Positions 41,494 to 53,886 of a stretch of DNA of 64,000 nucleotides are shown here, one piece after another. Positions within the stretch are counted from its first letter, which is position 1. Each line of letters begins with the position of its first letter. Both the position numbers and the translations under genes were made by a program. The stretch comes from Siphonodentalium dalli (taxonomy: Eukaryota; Mollusca; Scaphopoda; Gadilida; Siphonodentaliidae): the NCBI GenBank assembly GCA_032622095.1, contig CP136062.1, positions 15,653,710 through 15,717,709 on the forward strand. Reading direction: 5' to 3'. The notes beneath the pieces were generated by a model that saw only the letters and a list, made by a program, of their open reading frames with translations, did no database searches and was not told the DNA's origin.

Positions 41494-42245
41494 CAGTAAT
41501 GCCCTAAATAATCGACTCCTTAACCACAGCAGAATTATGGGTAACTTTTCAGGATTTAGTCGGAAATAGGCTTGTTGCCATTCATCGGAAAACTCTCACT
41601 GAGAGCTTTCCGATGAATGGTAACAAGCTCACTGAGAGCTTTCCGATGAATGACAACAAGCCATATTTCCGACTAAATCCTGAAAAGTTACCCATAATTC
41701 TGCTGTGGTTAAGGAGTCGATTAGTTAGGGCATTCTACTACGGTGTCATTTCTTGTCACAATATATTTACATAAGCAGACTGACAAACAGATAATACAAG
41801 GGGAAAGATATTCGCGATAAATAAATGTTCCATATGGATATCCCCCCCTGGTGATTCGTAATGCCCTAAATAATCGACTCCTTAACCAGAGAAGAATTAT
41901 GGGTAACTTTTCACAGTTTAGTCGGAAATATGGCTTGTCATTCATCAGAAAGCTGTCAGTGAGAGCTTGACTATGAATGGCAACAAGTCACATTTCCGAC
42001 TAAAACCTGAAAAATTACCCATAATTCTGCTGTGGTTAAGGAGTCGATTATTTAGGGCATTATTGTATACCAGAATAGCTCAGTATGTGTTTATTGCTTT
42101 ATATGCATGTGTACAAACTTACGTACAGTGTCATTTCTTGTCACAATATATTTATATAAGCAGAGTAGCTTAGCAGACTGACGAACAGATAATACAAGGG
42201 GATAGATATTCGCCATAAATAAATGTTCTATATGGATATCCCTCC
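41494..42245. repeat. Two family A MITEs alternating with two 113-bp modules
   Basis: MITE at 41494-41731 (with an internal duplication of GAGCTTTCCGATGAATG), module at 41733-41848, MITE at 41857-42065, module at 42122-42245. The arrangement suggests tandem duplication of a MITE-plus-module unit that also exists at 39269-39605. Confidence 0.7.
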
Positions 42246-42376
42246 CCATGGTGGTTCATAAGCCTACCAAAGATAATTAAAATCTGATATATAATGACTG
42301 ATAGAAAGCTTGCAAACTCTATACATACAGGATAACTACTTGTCAATGAGTACTTGGGCCATAGCAATTTTATTAA

Positions 42377-42988
42377 TTAACCTTGAGTGCCAAGTCCGAT
42401 TTTTTGTATCAACCCATATATATAGGACTAGAAGGTGACCCGACTTCGTCCGGGCTATTCAAAAACCAAATTTCAAGTCGATTGCTCCACCCGTTTCCTA
42501 GATCTGGTCTGCGCATGCGCGAAGCTGGTGTCGCACGTGCTCGGCGACCCGATAAAATTGGTATCCGGGGCAAGATACATTCACATACAAAATTTCAAGT
42601 CGATAGCTACACCCGTTTCCAAGATATATAGCCCAATGTCATTTGCGGATACCTCGGCCGGTGATGAGTTAACGCGACACAGTCAAATGCATCGGCAGGG
42701 TGAGAGTTAACGTAATCTAACTTTATGACCTCTGACGACGTCATAGAAGTTACGCATTGATTTTAACCTGATAAAAGATCGCACCACTTGTACCTAATAA
42801 TTGAGGCAGATAACTAAAACGGATACATACATATTATATATCGTTGGAAAGATGAAGCCACACAGATTCTAACCGTGCAAATTATATGACTGGCAATTTA
42901 TTATTCGCGCTATATCGTATCGATTTGTGAGCACCGAACTGAAATATATTAGCGCAAAACGGCGTAAAAACAGATTTGACCTCCGCAC
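42377..42988 (+). repeat. Dispersed repeat fragments
   Basis: A broken TTAA-type MITE end (TTGAGTGCCAAGTCCGAT, 42382-42425) is followed by an element with two spaced AATTTCAAGTCGAT copies (42470, 42592) and CACCCGTTTCC motifs. It continues at 44308 on the other side of the hAT-like insertion. The plus-strand frames are not genes. Confidence 0.55.
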
Positions 42989-44307
42989 CAGGGACCAGCC
43001 GAGAGGGCGACGTGGGCGAAGAAGTCGCCCTATCGCCGTCCACTTCGCCTTATTTTTGCAGTCGGGCGAAGTTTAAGTCGCCCTCCAATTTTGAGTTTTT
43101 TTTGTTTTTTTTTAATTTTTTTTTTTTAATTTTTCAATTTTGAGAAGTCGCCTAACAAAAATGGCTAAGTTACTAGCAAACACTGTCTGCAGTAGTATCT
43201 CAGTGGTGTCCATTTGAAGTACCAACACCTCTAACATCAATCACAACGCACCACTCACATATGATCATTGGCACGCGGCGTATTATATGAAACACGTGGC
43301 TTCAATTTAAACACCCATTTTGAGCCCCAGTCATTCTTTATTAATACGTCGATAATACGTATTTTCTACTTTCTAATGTTCATCAACAGTATAGCACGTG
43401 GTTTTAAACACGCATCGATTATATGAAACACGTGGCTTCAATTTAAACACCCATTTTGAGCCCCAGTCATTACGTCGATAAAACGTATTTTTCTACAATC
43501 TGTTTATCAACAATATAGCACGTGGTTTTAAAACACCCACGATGAGCCCCACGCATTCTTTATCACAGTGTCGTGACGACATGAAAACAAACGAGCATAT
43601 TTCCCCCCCCCCCCCCCGTTGGAACCTCCTAATCTCTTGCCACAATGTCTCATTGTCTGTATCTGCTTTGTGCACTTGCTTTGTTATTTTAGCGGATTAA
43701 TGACGGTGAATTCTTTTGATAACTTTATGACTTCAGACAATAAATTGCCCTAATTAAACCACACCTTGCAATGAAAATTAAAACTCACACCTCTCACAAT
43801 GTGTCAATTCATCACTCCATCTATGGAGTTTGGTTAAAGAAATTTTAAAACAAATTCTTTGTGAAGCATATTAAAATTTCAAACGGGATTACTAACAGAG
43901 CGCAGTAAAAGTGTTCATGATTTCGTTTCGTTTCGGTTTGATAAATATTGTTGGCATTTTTTAAAACCCGAAAAATATGAAATAAAATCCTGTCATTCTC
44001 CGGAATTTCTCCCACAATTACGATATAAAATGCTGCTATCCTCTCACAATTATGTTTGGGTATTATTAATAGTTATTAGGGTCATGAAGTGAACATAATG
44101 ACTCCATATTTCAACCATTGTTTCATAAGTTTAATTGACATATTTCATCTCTCCTATTTTCGTTCTATACTATAGCGACTCCTGTCGTAGTAATGATCAA
44201 TTTAAATTTTGTAGACTCACTTCGCCCTATAGAACGGCCACTTCGCCTTATTTTTATAGTAGGGCGAAGTCATTTCGCCCTGAAAATCGGGTCTAGGCTG
44301 GTCCCTG
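42989..44307. mobile_element. hAT-like non-autonomous element, 1.3 kb
   Basis: Terminal inverted repeats CAGGGACCAGCC / GGCTGGTCCCTG, flanked by a perfect 8-bp target duplication CTCCGCAC (42981-42988 and 44308-44315), the hAT signature. Subterminal GGGCGAAGT motifs occur in both orientations at each end. A ~140-bp internal direct duplication (about 43281-43422 and 43424-43560) carries repeated ACACGTGG motifs. No transposase frame. Confidence 0.85.
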
Positions 44308-44429
44308 CTCCGCACGTGAAAAGTTGACCTCGCACGGACAAATAAATATGCCTATGTTCGTCTCCGGCCGAAAACACATCCAAATACCAAATTTCATTGA
44401 AATTGGCTTAGTCGTTTTCGAGTCCATCG
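44308..44429 (+). repeat. Continuation of the dispersed repeat
   Basis: CCAAATTTCATTGAAATTGG and GTCGTTTTCGAGTCC are typical of the core of tandem-core dispersed elements. Cut off by the assembly gap. Confidence 0.5.
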
Positions 44430-44529
44430 NNNNNNNNNNNNNNNNNNNNNNNNNNNNNNNNNNNNNNNNNNNNNNNNNNNNNNNNNNNNNNNNNNNNNNN
44501 NNNNNNNNNNNNNNNNNNNNNNNNNNNNN
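44430..44529. other. Assembly gap of 100 N
   Basis: Exactly 100 unknown bases, a conventional gap placeholder, so the left boundary of the 45-bp satellite is not seen and its true distance from 44429 is unknown. Confidence 0.98.
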
Positions 44530-44544
44530 GCTGGTAAGTAAGTC

Positions 44545-47500
44545 ATGATTACAGTTATAAGTTATATATGTTACGCTGGTATGTACGTCATGGTTACAGT
44601 TAGAAGCTATATATGTCACGCTGGTACGTACGTCATGGATACAGTTAGAAGCAATATATGTTACGCTGGTAAGTACGTCATGGATACAGTTAGAAGGTAT
44701 ATAGGTTACGCTGGTAAGTACGTCATGGTTACAGTTAGAAGTTATATATGTTACGCTAGTACGTACGTCATGGATACAGTTAGAAGCTATATATGTTACG
44801 CTGGTAAGTACGTCATGGTTACAGTTAGAAGCTATATATGTTACGCTGGTAAGTACGTCATGGTTACAGTTGGAAGCTATATATGTTACGCTGGTAAGTA
44901 CGTCATGAATACAGTTAGAAGTTATATATGTTACGCTCGTAAGTACGTCATGATTACAGTCAGAAGCTATATATGTTACGCTGGTAAGTACGTCGTGGAT
45001 ACAGTTAGAAGCTATATATGTTACGCTGGTAAGTACGTCATGGATGCAGTTAGAAGCTATATATGTTACACTGGTAAGTACGTCATGGATACAGTTAGAA
45101 GCTATATATGTTACGCTGGTATGTACGTAATTGTTTCAGTTATAAGTTATATATGTTACGCTGGTAAGTACGTCATGGTTACAGTTAGAAGCTATATATG
45201 TTACGCTGGTAAGTACGTCATGGTTACAGTTAGAAGCTATATATATTAAGCTGGTAAGTACGTCATGAATACAGTAATAAGTGATATATGTTACGCTTGT
45301 AAGTACGTCGTGGATACAGTTATAAGTTATATATGTTACGTTGGTAAGTACGTCATGGATACAGTTAGAAGATATGTGTGTTACGCTGGTAAGTACGTCT
45401 TGATTACAATTATAAGTTATATATTTTACGCTGGTAAGTACGTCATGGTTACAGTTAGAAGCTATATATGTTACGCAGGCAAGTACGTCATGGTTACAGT
45501 TAGAAGCTATATATGTTACGCTGGTAAGTACGTCATGAATACAGTTAGAAGTTATATATGTTACGCTCGTAAGTACGTCATGATTACAATCAGAAGCTAT
45601 ATATGTTACGCTGGTAAGTACGTCATGGATACAGCTAGAAGCTATATATGTTACGCTGGTAAGTACGTCATGGATGCAGTTAGAAGCTATATATGTTACG
45701 GTGGTAAGTACGTCATGGATACAGTTAGAAGCTATATATGTTACGCTGGTAGGTACGTAATGGTTACAGTTATAAGTTATATATGTTTCGCTGGTAAGTA
45801 CGTCTTGGTTACAGTTAGAAGTTTTATATGTTACGCTGGTAAGTACGTCATGGTTACAGATATAAGTTATACATGTTACGCTAGTAAATACGTCATGGTT
45901 ACAGTTAGAAGCTATATATGTTACGCTGGTAAGTACGTCATGGTTGCAGTTATAAGCTATATATGTTACGCTGGTAAGCACGTCATGGTTACAGTTAGAA
46001 GCTATATATATTACGATGGTAAGTACGTCATGGTTACCTTTAGAAGCTATATATGTTACGCTGGTAAGTACGTCATGGATACAGTTAGAAGTTATATATG
46101 TTACGCTGGTAAGTACGTCATGTATACAGTTAGAAGTTATATATGTTACGCTGGTAAGTACGTCATGGTTACAGTTATAAGTTATATATGTTACGCTGGT
46201 AAGTACGTCATGGTTACAGTTAGAAGCTATATGTGTTACGCTGGTATGTACGTCATTGTTACAGTTATAAGTTATATATGTTTCGCTGGTAAGTACGTCA
46301 TGGTTACAGTTAGAAGCTATATATGTTACGCTGGTAAGTACGTCATGGTTACAGTTAGAAGCTATATATGTTAAGTTGGTAAGTACGTCATGAATACAGT
46401 TATAAGATATATATGTTACGCTTGTAAGTACGTCATGGATACAGTTATAAGTTATATATGTTACGTTGGTAAGTACGTCATGGATAGAGTTAGAAGATAT
46501 GTGTGTTACGCTGGTAAGTACGTTTTGATTACAGTTATAAGTTATATATGTTACGCTGGAAAGTACGTCATGGTTAGAGTTAGAAGCAATATATGTTACG
46601 CTGGTAAGTACGTCATGGTTACATTTAGAAGCTATATATGTTACGCTGGCAAGTTCGTCATGAATACAGTTAGAAGTTATATATGTTACGCTCGTAAGTA
46701 CGTCATGATTACAGTTAGAAGTTATATATGTTACGCTGGTAAGTACGTCATGGATACAGTTAGAAGCTATATATGTTACGCTGGTAAGTACGTCATGGGT
46801 GCAGTTAGAAGCTATATATGTTACGCTGGTAAGTACGTCATGGATACAGTTAGAAGCTATATATGTTACGCTGGTAAGTACGTAATGGATACAGTTATAA
46901 GTTATATATGTTACGCTGGTAAGTACGTCATGGTTACAGTTATAAGTTATATATGTTACGCTAGTAAATACGTCATGGTTACAGTTAGAAGCTATATATG
47001 TTACGCTGGTAAGTACGTCATGGTTGCAGTTAGAAGCTATATATGTTACGCTGGTTAGCACGTCATGGTTACAGTTAGAAGCTATATATGTTACGCTGGT
47101 AAGTACGTCATGGATACAGTTAGAAGCTATATATGTTACGCTGGTAAGTACGTCATGGTCACAGTTAGAAGTTATATATGTTACGCTGGTAAGTACGTCA
47201 AGGTTACAGTCAGAAGTTATATATGTTACGCTGGTAGGTACGTCATGGTTACAGTCAGAAGCTATATATGTTACGTTGGTAAGTTCGTCATGAATACAGT
47301 TATAAGTTATATATGTTACGCTCGTAAGTACGTCATGATTACAGTTAGAAGCTATATATGTTACGCTGGTAAGTACGTCATGGATACAGTTAGAAGCTAT
47401 ATATGTTTCGCTGGTAAGTACGTCATGGGTGCAGTTAGAAGCTATATATGTTACGCTGGTAAGTACGTCATGGATACAGTTAGAAGCTATATATGTTACG

Positions 47501-50500
47501 CTGGTAAGTACGTAATGGTTACAGTTATAAGTTATATATGTTACGCTGGTAAGTAGGTCATGGTTACAGTTATAAGTTATATATGTTACGCTAGTAAATA
47601 CGTCATGGTTACAGTTAGAAGCTATATATGTTACGCTGGAAAGTACGTCATGGTTGCAGTTAGAAGCTATATATGTTACGCTGGTAAGCACGTCATGGTT
47701 ACAGTTAGAAGCTATATATGTTACGCTGGTAAGTACGTCATGGTTACAGTTAGAATCTATATATGTTACGCTGGTAAGTACGTCATGGTTACAGTTAGAA
47801 GCTATATATGTTACGCTGGTAAGTACGTCATGGATACAGTTAGAAGCTATATATGTTACGCTGGTAAGTATGTCATGGATGCCGTTAGAAGGTATATAGG
47901 TTACGCTAGTAAGTACGGCATGGATACATTTAGAAGTTATATATGTTACGCTGGTAAGTACGTCATGGTTACAGTTAGAAGTTATATATGTTACGCTAGT
48001 AAGTACGTCATGGATACAGTTAGAAGGTGTAAATGTTACGCTGGTAAGTACGTCATGTATACAGTTAGACGTTATACATGTTACGCTGGTATGTACGTAA
48101 TTGTTTCAGTTATAAGTTATATATGTTACGCTGGTAAGTACGTCATGGTTACAGTTAGAAGCTATATATGTTACGCTGGTAAGTACGTCATGGTTACAGT
48201 TAGAAGCTATATATGTTAAGCTGGTAAGTACGTCATGAATACAGTAATAAGTGATATATGTTACGCTTGTAAGTACGTCGTGGATACAGTTATAAGTTAT
48301 ATATGTTACGTTGGTAAGTACGTCATGGATACAGTTAGAAGATATGTGTGTTACGCTGGTAAGTACGTCTTGATTACAATTATAAGTTATATATTTTACG
48401 CTGGTAAGTACGTCATGGTTACAGTTAGAAGCTATATATGTTACGCAGGCAAGTACGTCATGGTTAAAGTTAGAATTTATATATGTTACGCTGGTAAGTA
48501 AGTCATGATTACAGTTATAAGTTATATATGTTACGCTGGTATGTACGTCATGGTTACAGTTAGAAGCTATATATGTCACGCTGGTACGTACGTCATGGAT
48601 ACAGTTAGAAGCAATATATGTTACGCTGGTAAGTACGTCATGGATACAGTTAGAAGGTATATAGGTTACGCTGGTAAGTACGTCATGGTTACAGTTAGAA
48701 GTTATATATGTTACGCTAGTACGTACGTCATGGATACAGTTAGAAGCTATATATGTTACGCTGGTAAGTACGTCATGGTTACAGTTAGAAGCTATATATG
48801 TTACGCTGGTAAGTACGTCATGGTTACAGTTGGAAGCTATATATGTTACGCTGGTAAGTACGTCATGAATACAGTTAGAAGTTATATATGTTACGCTCGT
48901 AAGTACGTCATGATTACAGTCAGAAGCTATATATGTTACGCTGGTAAGTACGTCGTGGATACAGTTAGAAGCTATATATGTTACGCTGGTAAGTACGTCA
49001 TGGATGCAGTTAGAAGCTATATATGTTACACTGGTAAGTACGTCATGGATACAGTTAGAAGCTATATATGTTACGCTGGTATGTACGTAATTGTTTCAGT
49101 TATAAGTTATATATGTTACGCTGGTAAGTACGTCATGGTTACAGTTAGAAGCTATATATGTTACGCTGGTAAGTACGTCATGGTTACAGTTAGAAGCTAT
49201 ATATATTAAGCTGGTAAGTACGTCATGAATACAGTAATAAGTGATATATGTTACGCTTGTAAGTACGTCGTGGATACAGTTATAAGTTATATATGTTACG
49301 TTGGTAAGTACGTCATGGATACAGTTAGAAGATATGTGTGTTACGCTGGTAAGTACGTCTTGATTACAATTATAAGTTATATATTTTACGCTGGTAAGTA
49401 CGTCATGGTTACAGTTAGAAGCTATATATGTTACGCAGGCAAGTACGTCATGGTTACAGTTAGAAGCTATATATGTTACGCTGGTAAGTACGTCATGAAT
49501 ACAGTTAGAAGTTATATATGTTACGCTCGTAAGTACGTCATGATTACAATCAGAAGCTATATATGTTACGCTGGTAAGTACGTCATGGATACAGCTAGAA
49601 GCTATATATGTTACGCTGGTAAGTACGTCATGGATGCAGTTAGAAGCTATATATGTTACGGTGGTAAGTACGTCATGGATACAGTTAGAAGCTATATATG
49701 TTACGCTGGTAGGTACGTAATGGTTACAGTTATAAGTTATATATGTTTCGCTGGTAAGTACGTCTTGGTTACAGTTAGAAGTTTTATATGTTACGCTGGT
49801 AAGTACGTCATGGTTACAGATATAAGTTATACATGTTACGCTAGTAAATACGTCATGGTTACAGTTAGAAGCTATATATGTTACGCTGGTAAGTACGTCA
49901 TGGTTGCAGTTATAAGCTATATATGTTACGCTGGTAAGCACGTCATGGTTACAGTTAGAAGCTATATATATTACGATGGTAAGTACGTCATGGTTACCTT
50001 TAGAAGCTATATATGTTACGCTGGTAAGTACGTCATGGATACAGTTAGAAGTTATATATGTTACGCTGGTAAGTACGTCATGTATACAGTTAGAAGTTAT
50101 ATATGTTACGCTGGTAAGTACGTCATGGTTACAGTTATAAGTTATATATGTTACGCTGGTAAGTACGTCATGGTTACAGTTAGAAGTTATATGTGTTACG
50201 CTGGTATGTACGTCATTGTTACAGTTATAAGTTATATATGTTTCGCTGGTAAGTACGTCATGGTTACAGTTAGAAGCTATATATGTTACGCTGGTAAGTA
50301 CGTCATGGTTACAGTTAGAAGCTATATATGTTAAGTTGGTAAGTACGTCATGAATACAGTTATAAGATATATATGTTACGCTTGTAAGTACGTCATGGAT
50401 ACAGTTATAAGTTATATATGTTACGTTGGTAAGTACGTCATGGATAGAGTTAGAAGATATGTGTGTTACGCTGGTAAGTACGTTTTGATTACAGTTATAA

Positions 50501-51590
50501 GTAATATATGTTACGCTGGAAAGTACGTCATGGTTAGAGTTAGAAGCAATATATGTTACGCTGGTAAGTACGTCATGGTTACATTTAGAAGCTATATATG
50601 TTATGCTGGTAAGTTCGTCATGAATACAGTTAGAAGTTATATATGTTACGCTCGTAAGTACGTCATGATTACAGTTAGAAGTTATATATGTTACGCTGGT
50701 AAGTACGTCATGGATACAGTTAGAAGCTATATATGTTACGCTGGTAAGTACGTCATGGGTGCAGTTAGAAGCTATATATGTTACGCTGGTAAGTACGTCA
50801 TGGATACAGTTAGAAGCTATATATGTTACGCTGGTAAGTACGTAATGGTTACAGTTATAAGTTATATATGTTACGCTGGTAAGTACGTCATGGTTACAGT
50901 TATAAGTTATATATGTTACGCTAGTAAATACGTCATGGTTACAGTTAGAAGCTATATATGTTACGCTGGTAAGTACGTCATGGTTGCAGTTAGAAGATAT
51001 ATATGTTACGCTGGTTAGCACGTCATGGTTACAGTTAGAAGCTATATATGTTACGCTGGTAAGTACGTCATGGATACAGTTAGAAGCTATATATGTTACG
51101 CTGGTAAGTACGTCATGGTCACAGTTAGAAGTTATATATGTTACGCTGGTAAGTACGTCAAGGTTACAGTCAGAAGTTATATATGTTACGCTGGTAGGTA
51201 CGTCATGGTTACAGTCAGAAGCTATATATGTTACGCTGGTAAGTTCGTCATGAATACAGTTATAAGTTATATATGTTACGCTCGTAAGTACGTCATGATT
51301 ACAGTTAGAAGCTATATATGTTACGCTGGTAAGTACGTCATGGATACAGTTAGAAGCTATATATGTTACGCTGGTAAGTACGTCATGGGTGCAGTTAGAA
51401 GCTATATATGTTACGCTGGTAAGTACGTCATGGATACAGTTAGAAGCTATATATGTTACGCTGGTAAGTACGTAATGGTTACAGTTATAAGTTATATATG
51501 TTACGCTGGTAAGTAGGTCATGGTTACAGTTATAAGTTATATATGTTACGCTAGTAAATACGTCATGGTTACAGTTAGAAGCTATATATG
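44545..51590. repeat. Higher-order repeat of 88 units (3960 bp)
   Basis: The variant pattern from 44545 to about 47620 recurs from 48505 to about 51580, 3960 bp apart. Rare marker variants (for example TATATATTAAGC at 45241 and 49201, and AAGTAGGTC at 47552 and 51512) keep their spacing. Confidence 0.85.
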
Positions 51591-53886
51591 TTACGTTGGT
51601 AAGTACGTCATGGATACAGTTAGAAGATATGTGTGTTACGCTGGTAAGTACGTCTTGATTACAATTATAAGTTATATATTTTACGCTGGTAAGTACGTCA
51701 TGGTTACAGTTAGAAGCTATATATGTTACGCAGGCAAGTACGTCATGGTTACAGTTAGAAGCTATATATGTTACGCTGGTAAGTACGTCATGAATACAGT
51801 TAGAAGTTATATATGTTACGCTCGTAAGTACGTCATGATTACAATCAGAAGCTATATATGTTACGCTGGTAAGTACGTCATGGATACAGCTAGAAGCTAT
51901 ATATGTTACGCTGGTAAGTACGTCATGGATGCAGTTAGAAGCTATATATGTTACGGTGGTAAGTACGTCATGGATACAGTTAGAAGCTATATATGTTACG
52001 CTGGTAGGTACGTAATGGTTACAGTTATAAGTTATATATGTTTCGCTGGTAAGTACGTCTTGGTTACAGTTAGAAGTTTTATATGTTACGCTGGTAAGTA
52101 CGTCATGGTTACAGATATAAGTTATACATGTTACGCTAGTAAATACGTCATGGTTACAGTTAGAAGCTATATATGTTACGCTGGTAAGTACGTCATGGTT
52201 GCAGTTATAAGCTATATATGTTACGCTGGTAAGCACGTCATGGTTACAGTTAGAAGCTATATATATTACGATGGTAAGTACGTCATGGTTACCTTTAGAA
52301 GCTATATATGTTACGCTGGTAAGTACGTCATGGATACAGTTAGAAGTTATATATGTTACGCTGGTAAGTACGTCATGTATACAGTTAGAAGTTATATATG
52401 TTACGCTGGTAAGTACGTCATGGTTACAGTTATAAGTTATATATGTTACGCTGGTAAGTACGTCATGGTTACAGTTAGAAGTTATATGTGTTACGCTGGT
52501 ATGTACGTCATTGTTACAGTTATAAGTTATATATGTTTCGCTGGTAAGTACGTCATGGTTACAGTTAGAAGCTATATATGTTACGCTGGTAAGTACGTCA
52601 TGGTTACAGTTAGAAGCTATATATGTTAAGTTGGTAAGTACGTCATGAATACAGTTATAAGATATATATGTTACGCTTGTAAGTACGTCATGGATACAGT
52701 TATAAGTTATATATGTTACGTTGGTAAGTACGTCATGGATAGAGTTAGAAGATATGTGTGTTACGCTGGTAAGTACGTTTTGATTACAGTTATAAGTAAT
52801 ATATGTTACGCTGGAAAGTACGTCATGGTTAGAGTTAGAAGCAATATATGTTACGCTGGTAAGTACGTCATGGTTACATTTAGAAGCTATATATGTTATG
52901 CTGGTAAGTTCGTCATGAATACAGTTAGAAGTTATATATGTTACGCTCGTAAGTACGTCATGATTACAGTTAGAAGTTATATATGTTACGCTGGTAAGTA
53001 CGTCATGGATACAGTTAGAAGCTATATATGTTACGCTGGTAAGTACGTCATGGGTGCAGTTAGAAGCTATATATGTTACGCTGGTAAGTACGTCATGGAT
53101 ACAGTTAGAAGCTATATATGTTACGCTGGTAAGTACGTAATGGTTACAGTTATAAGTTATATATGTTACGCTGGTAAGTACGTCATGGTTACAGTTATAA
53201 GTTATATATGTTACGCTAGTAAATACGTCATGGTTACAGTTAGAAGCTATATATGTTACGCTGGTAAGTACGTCATGGTTGCAGTTAGAAGATATATATG
53301 TTACGCTGGTTAGCACGTCATGGTTACAGTTAGAAGCTATATATGTTACGCTGGTAAGTACGTCATGGATACAGTTAGAAGCTATATATGTTACGCTGGT
53401 AAGTACGTCATGGTCACAGTTAGAAGTTATATATGTTACGCTGGTAAGTACGTCAAGGTTACAGTCAGAAGTTATATATGTTACGCTGGTAGGTACGTCA
53501 TGGTTACAGTCAGAAGCTATATATGTTACGCTGGTAAGTTCGTCATGAATACAGTTATAAGTTATATATGTTACGCTCGTAAGTACGTCATGATTACAGT
53601 TAGAAGCTATATATGTTACGCTGGTAAGTACGTCATGGATACAGTTAGAAGCTATATATGTTACGCTGGTAAGTACGTCATGGGTGCAGTTAGAAGCTAT
53701 ATATGTTACGCTGGTAAGTACGTCATGGATACAGTTAGAAGCTATATATGTTACGCTGGTAAGTACGTAATGGTTACAGTTATAAGTTATATATGTTACG
53801 CTGGTAAGTAGGTCATGGTTACAGTTATAAGTTATATATGTTACGCTAGTAAATACGTCATGGTTACAGTTAGAAGCTATATATGT
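49297..53886. repeat. Tandem duplication of 51 units (2295 bp)
   Basis: 49297-51591 is followed directly by its copy 51592-53886. The junction is visible where GTTACGTTGGTAAGTACG follows the GTAAATACGTCATGG unit. Confidence 0.82.
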
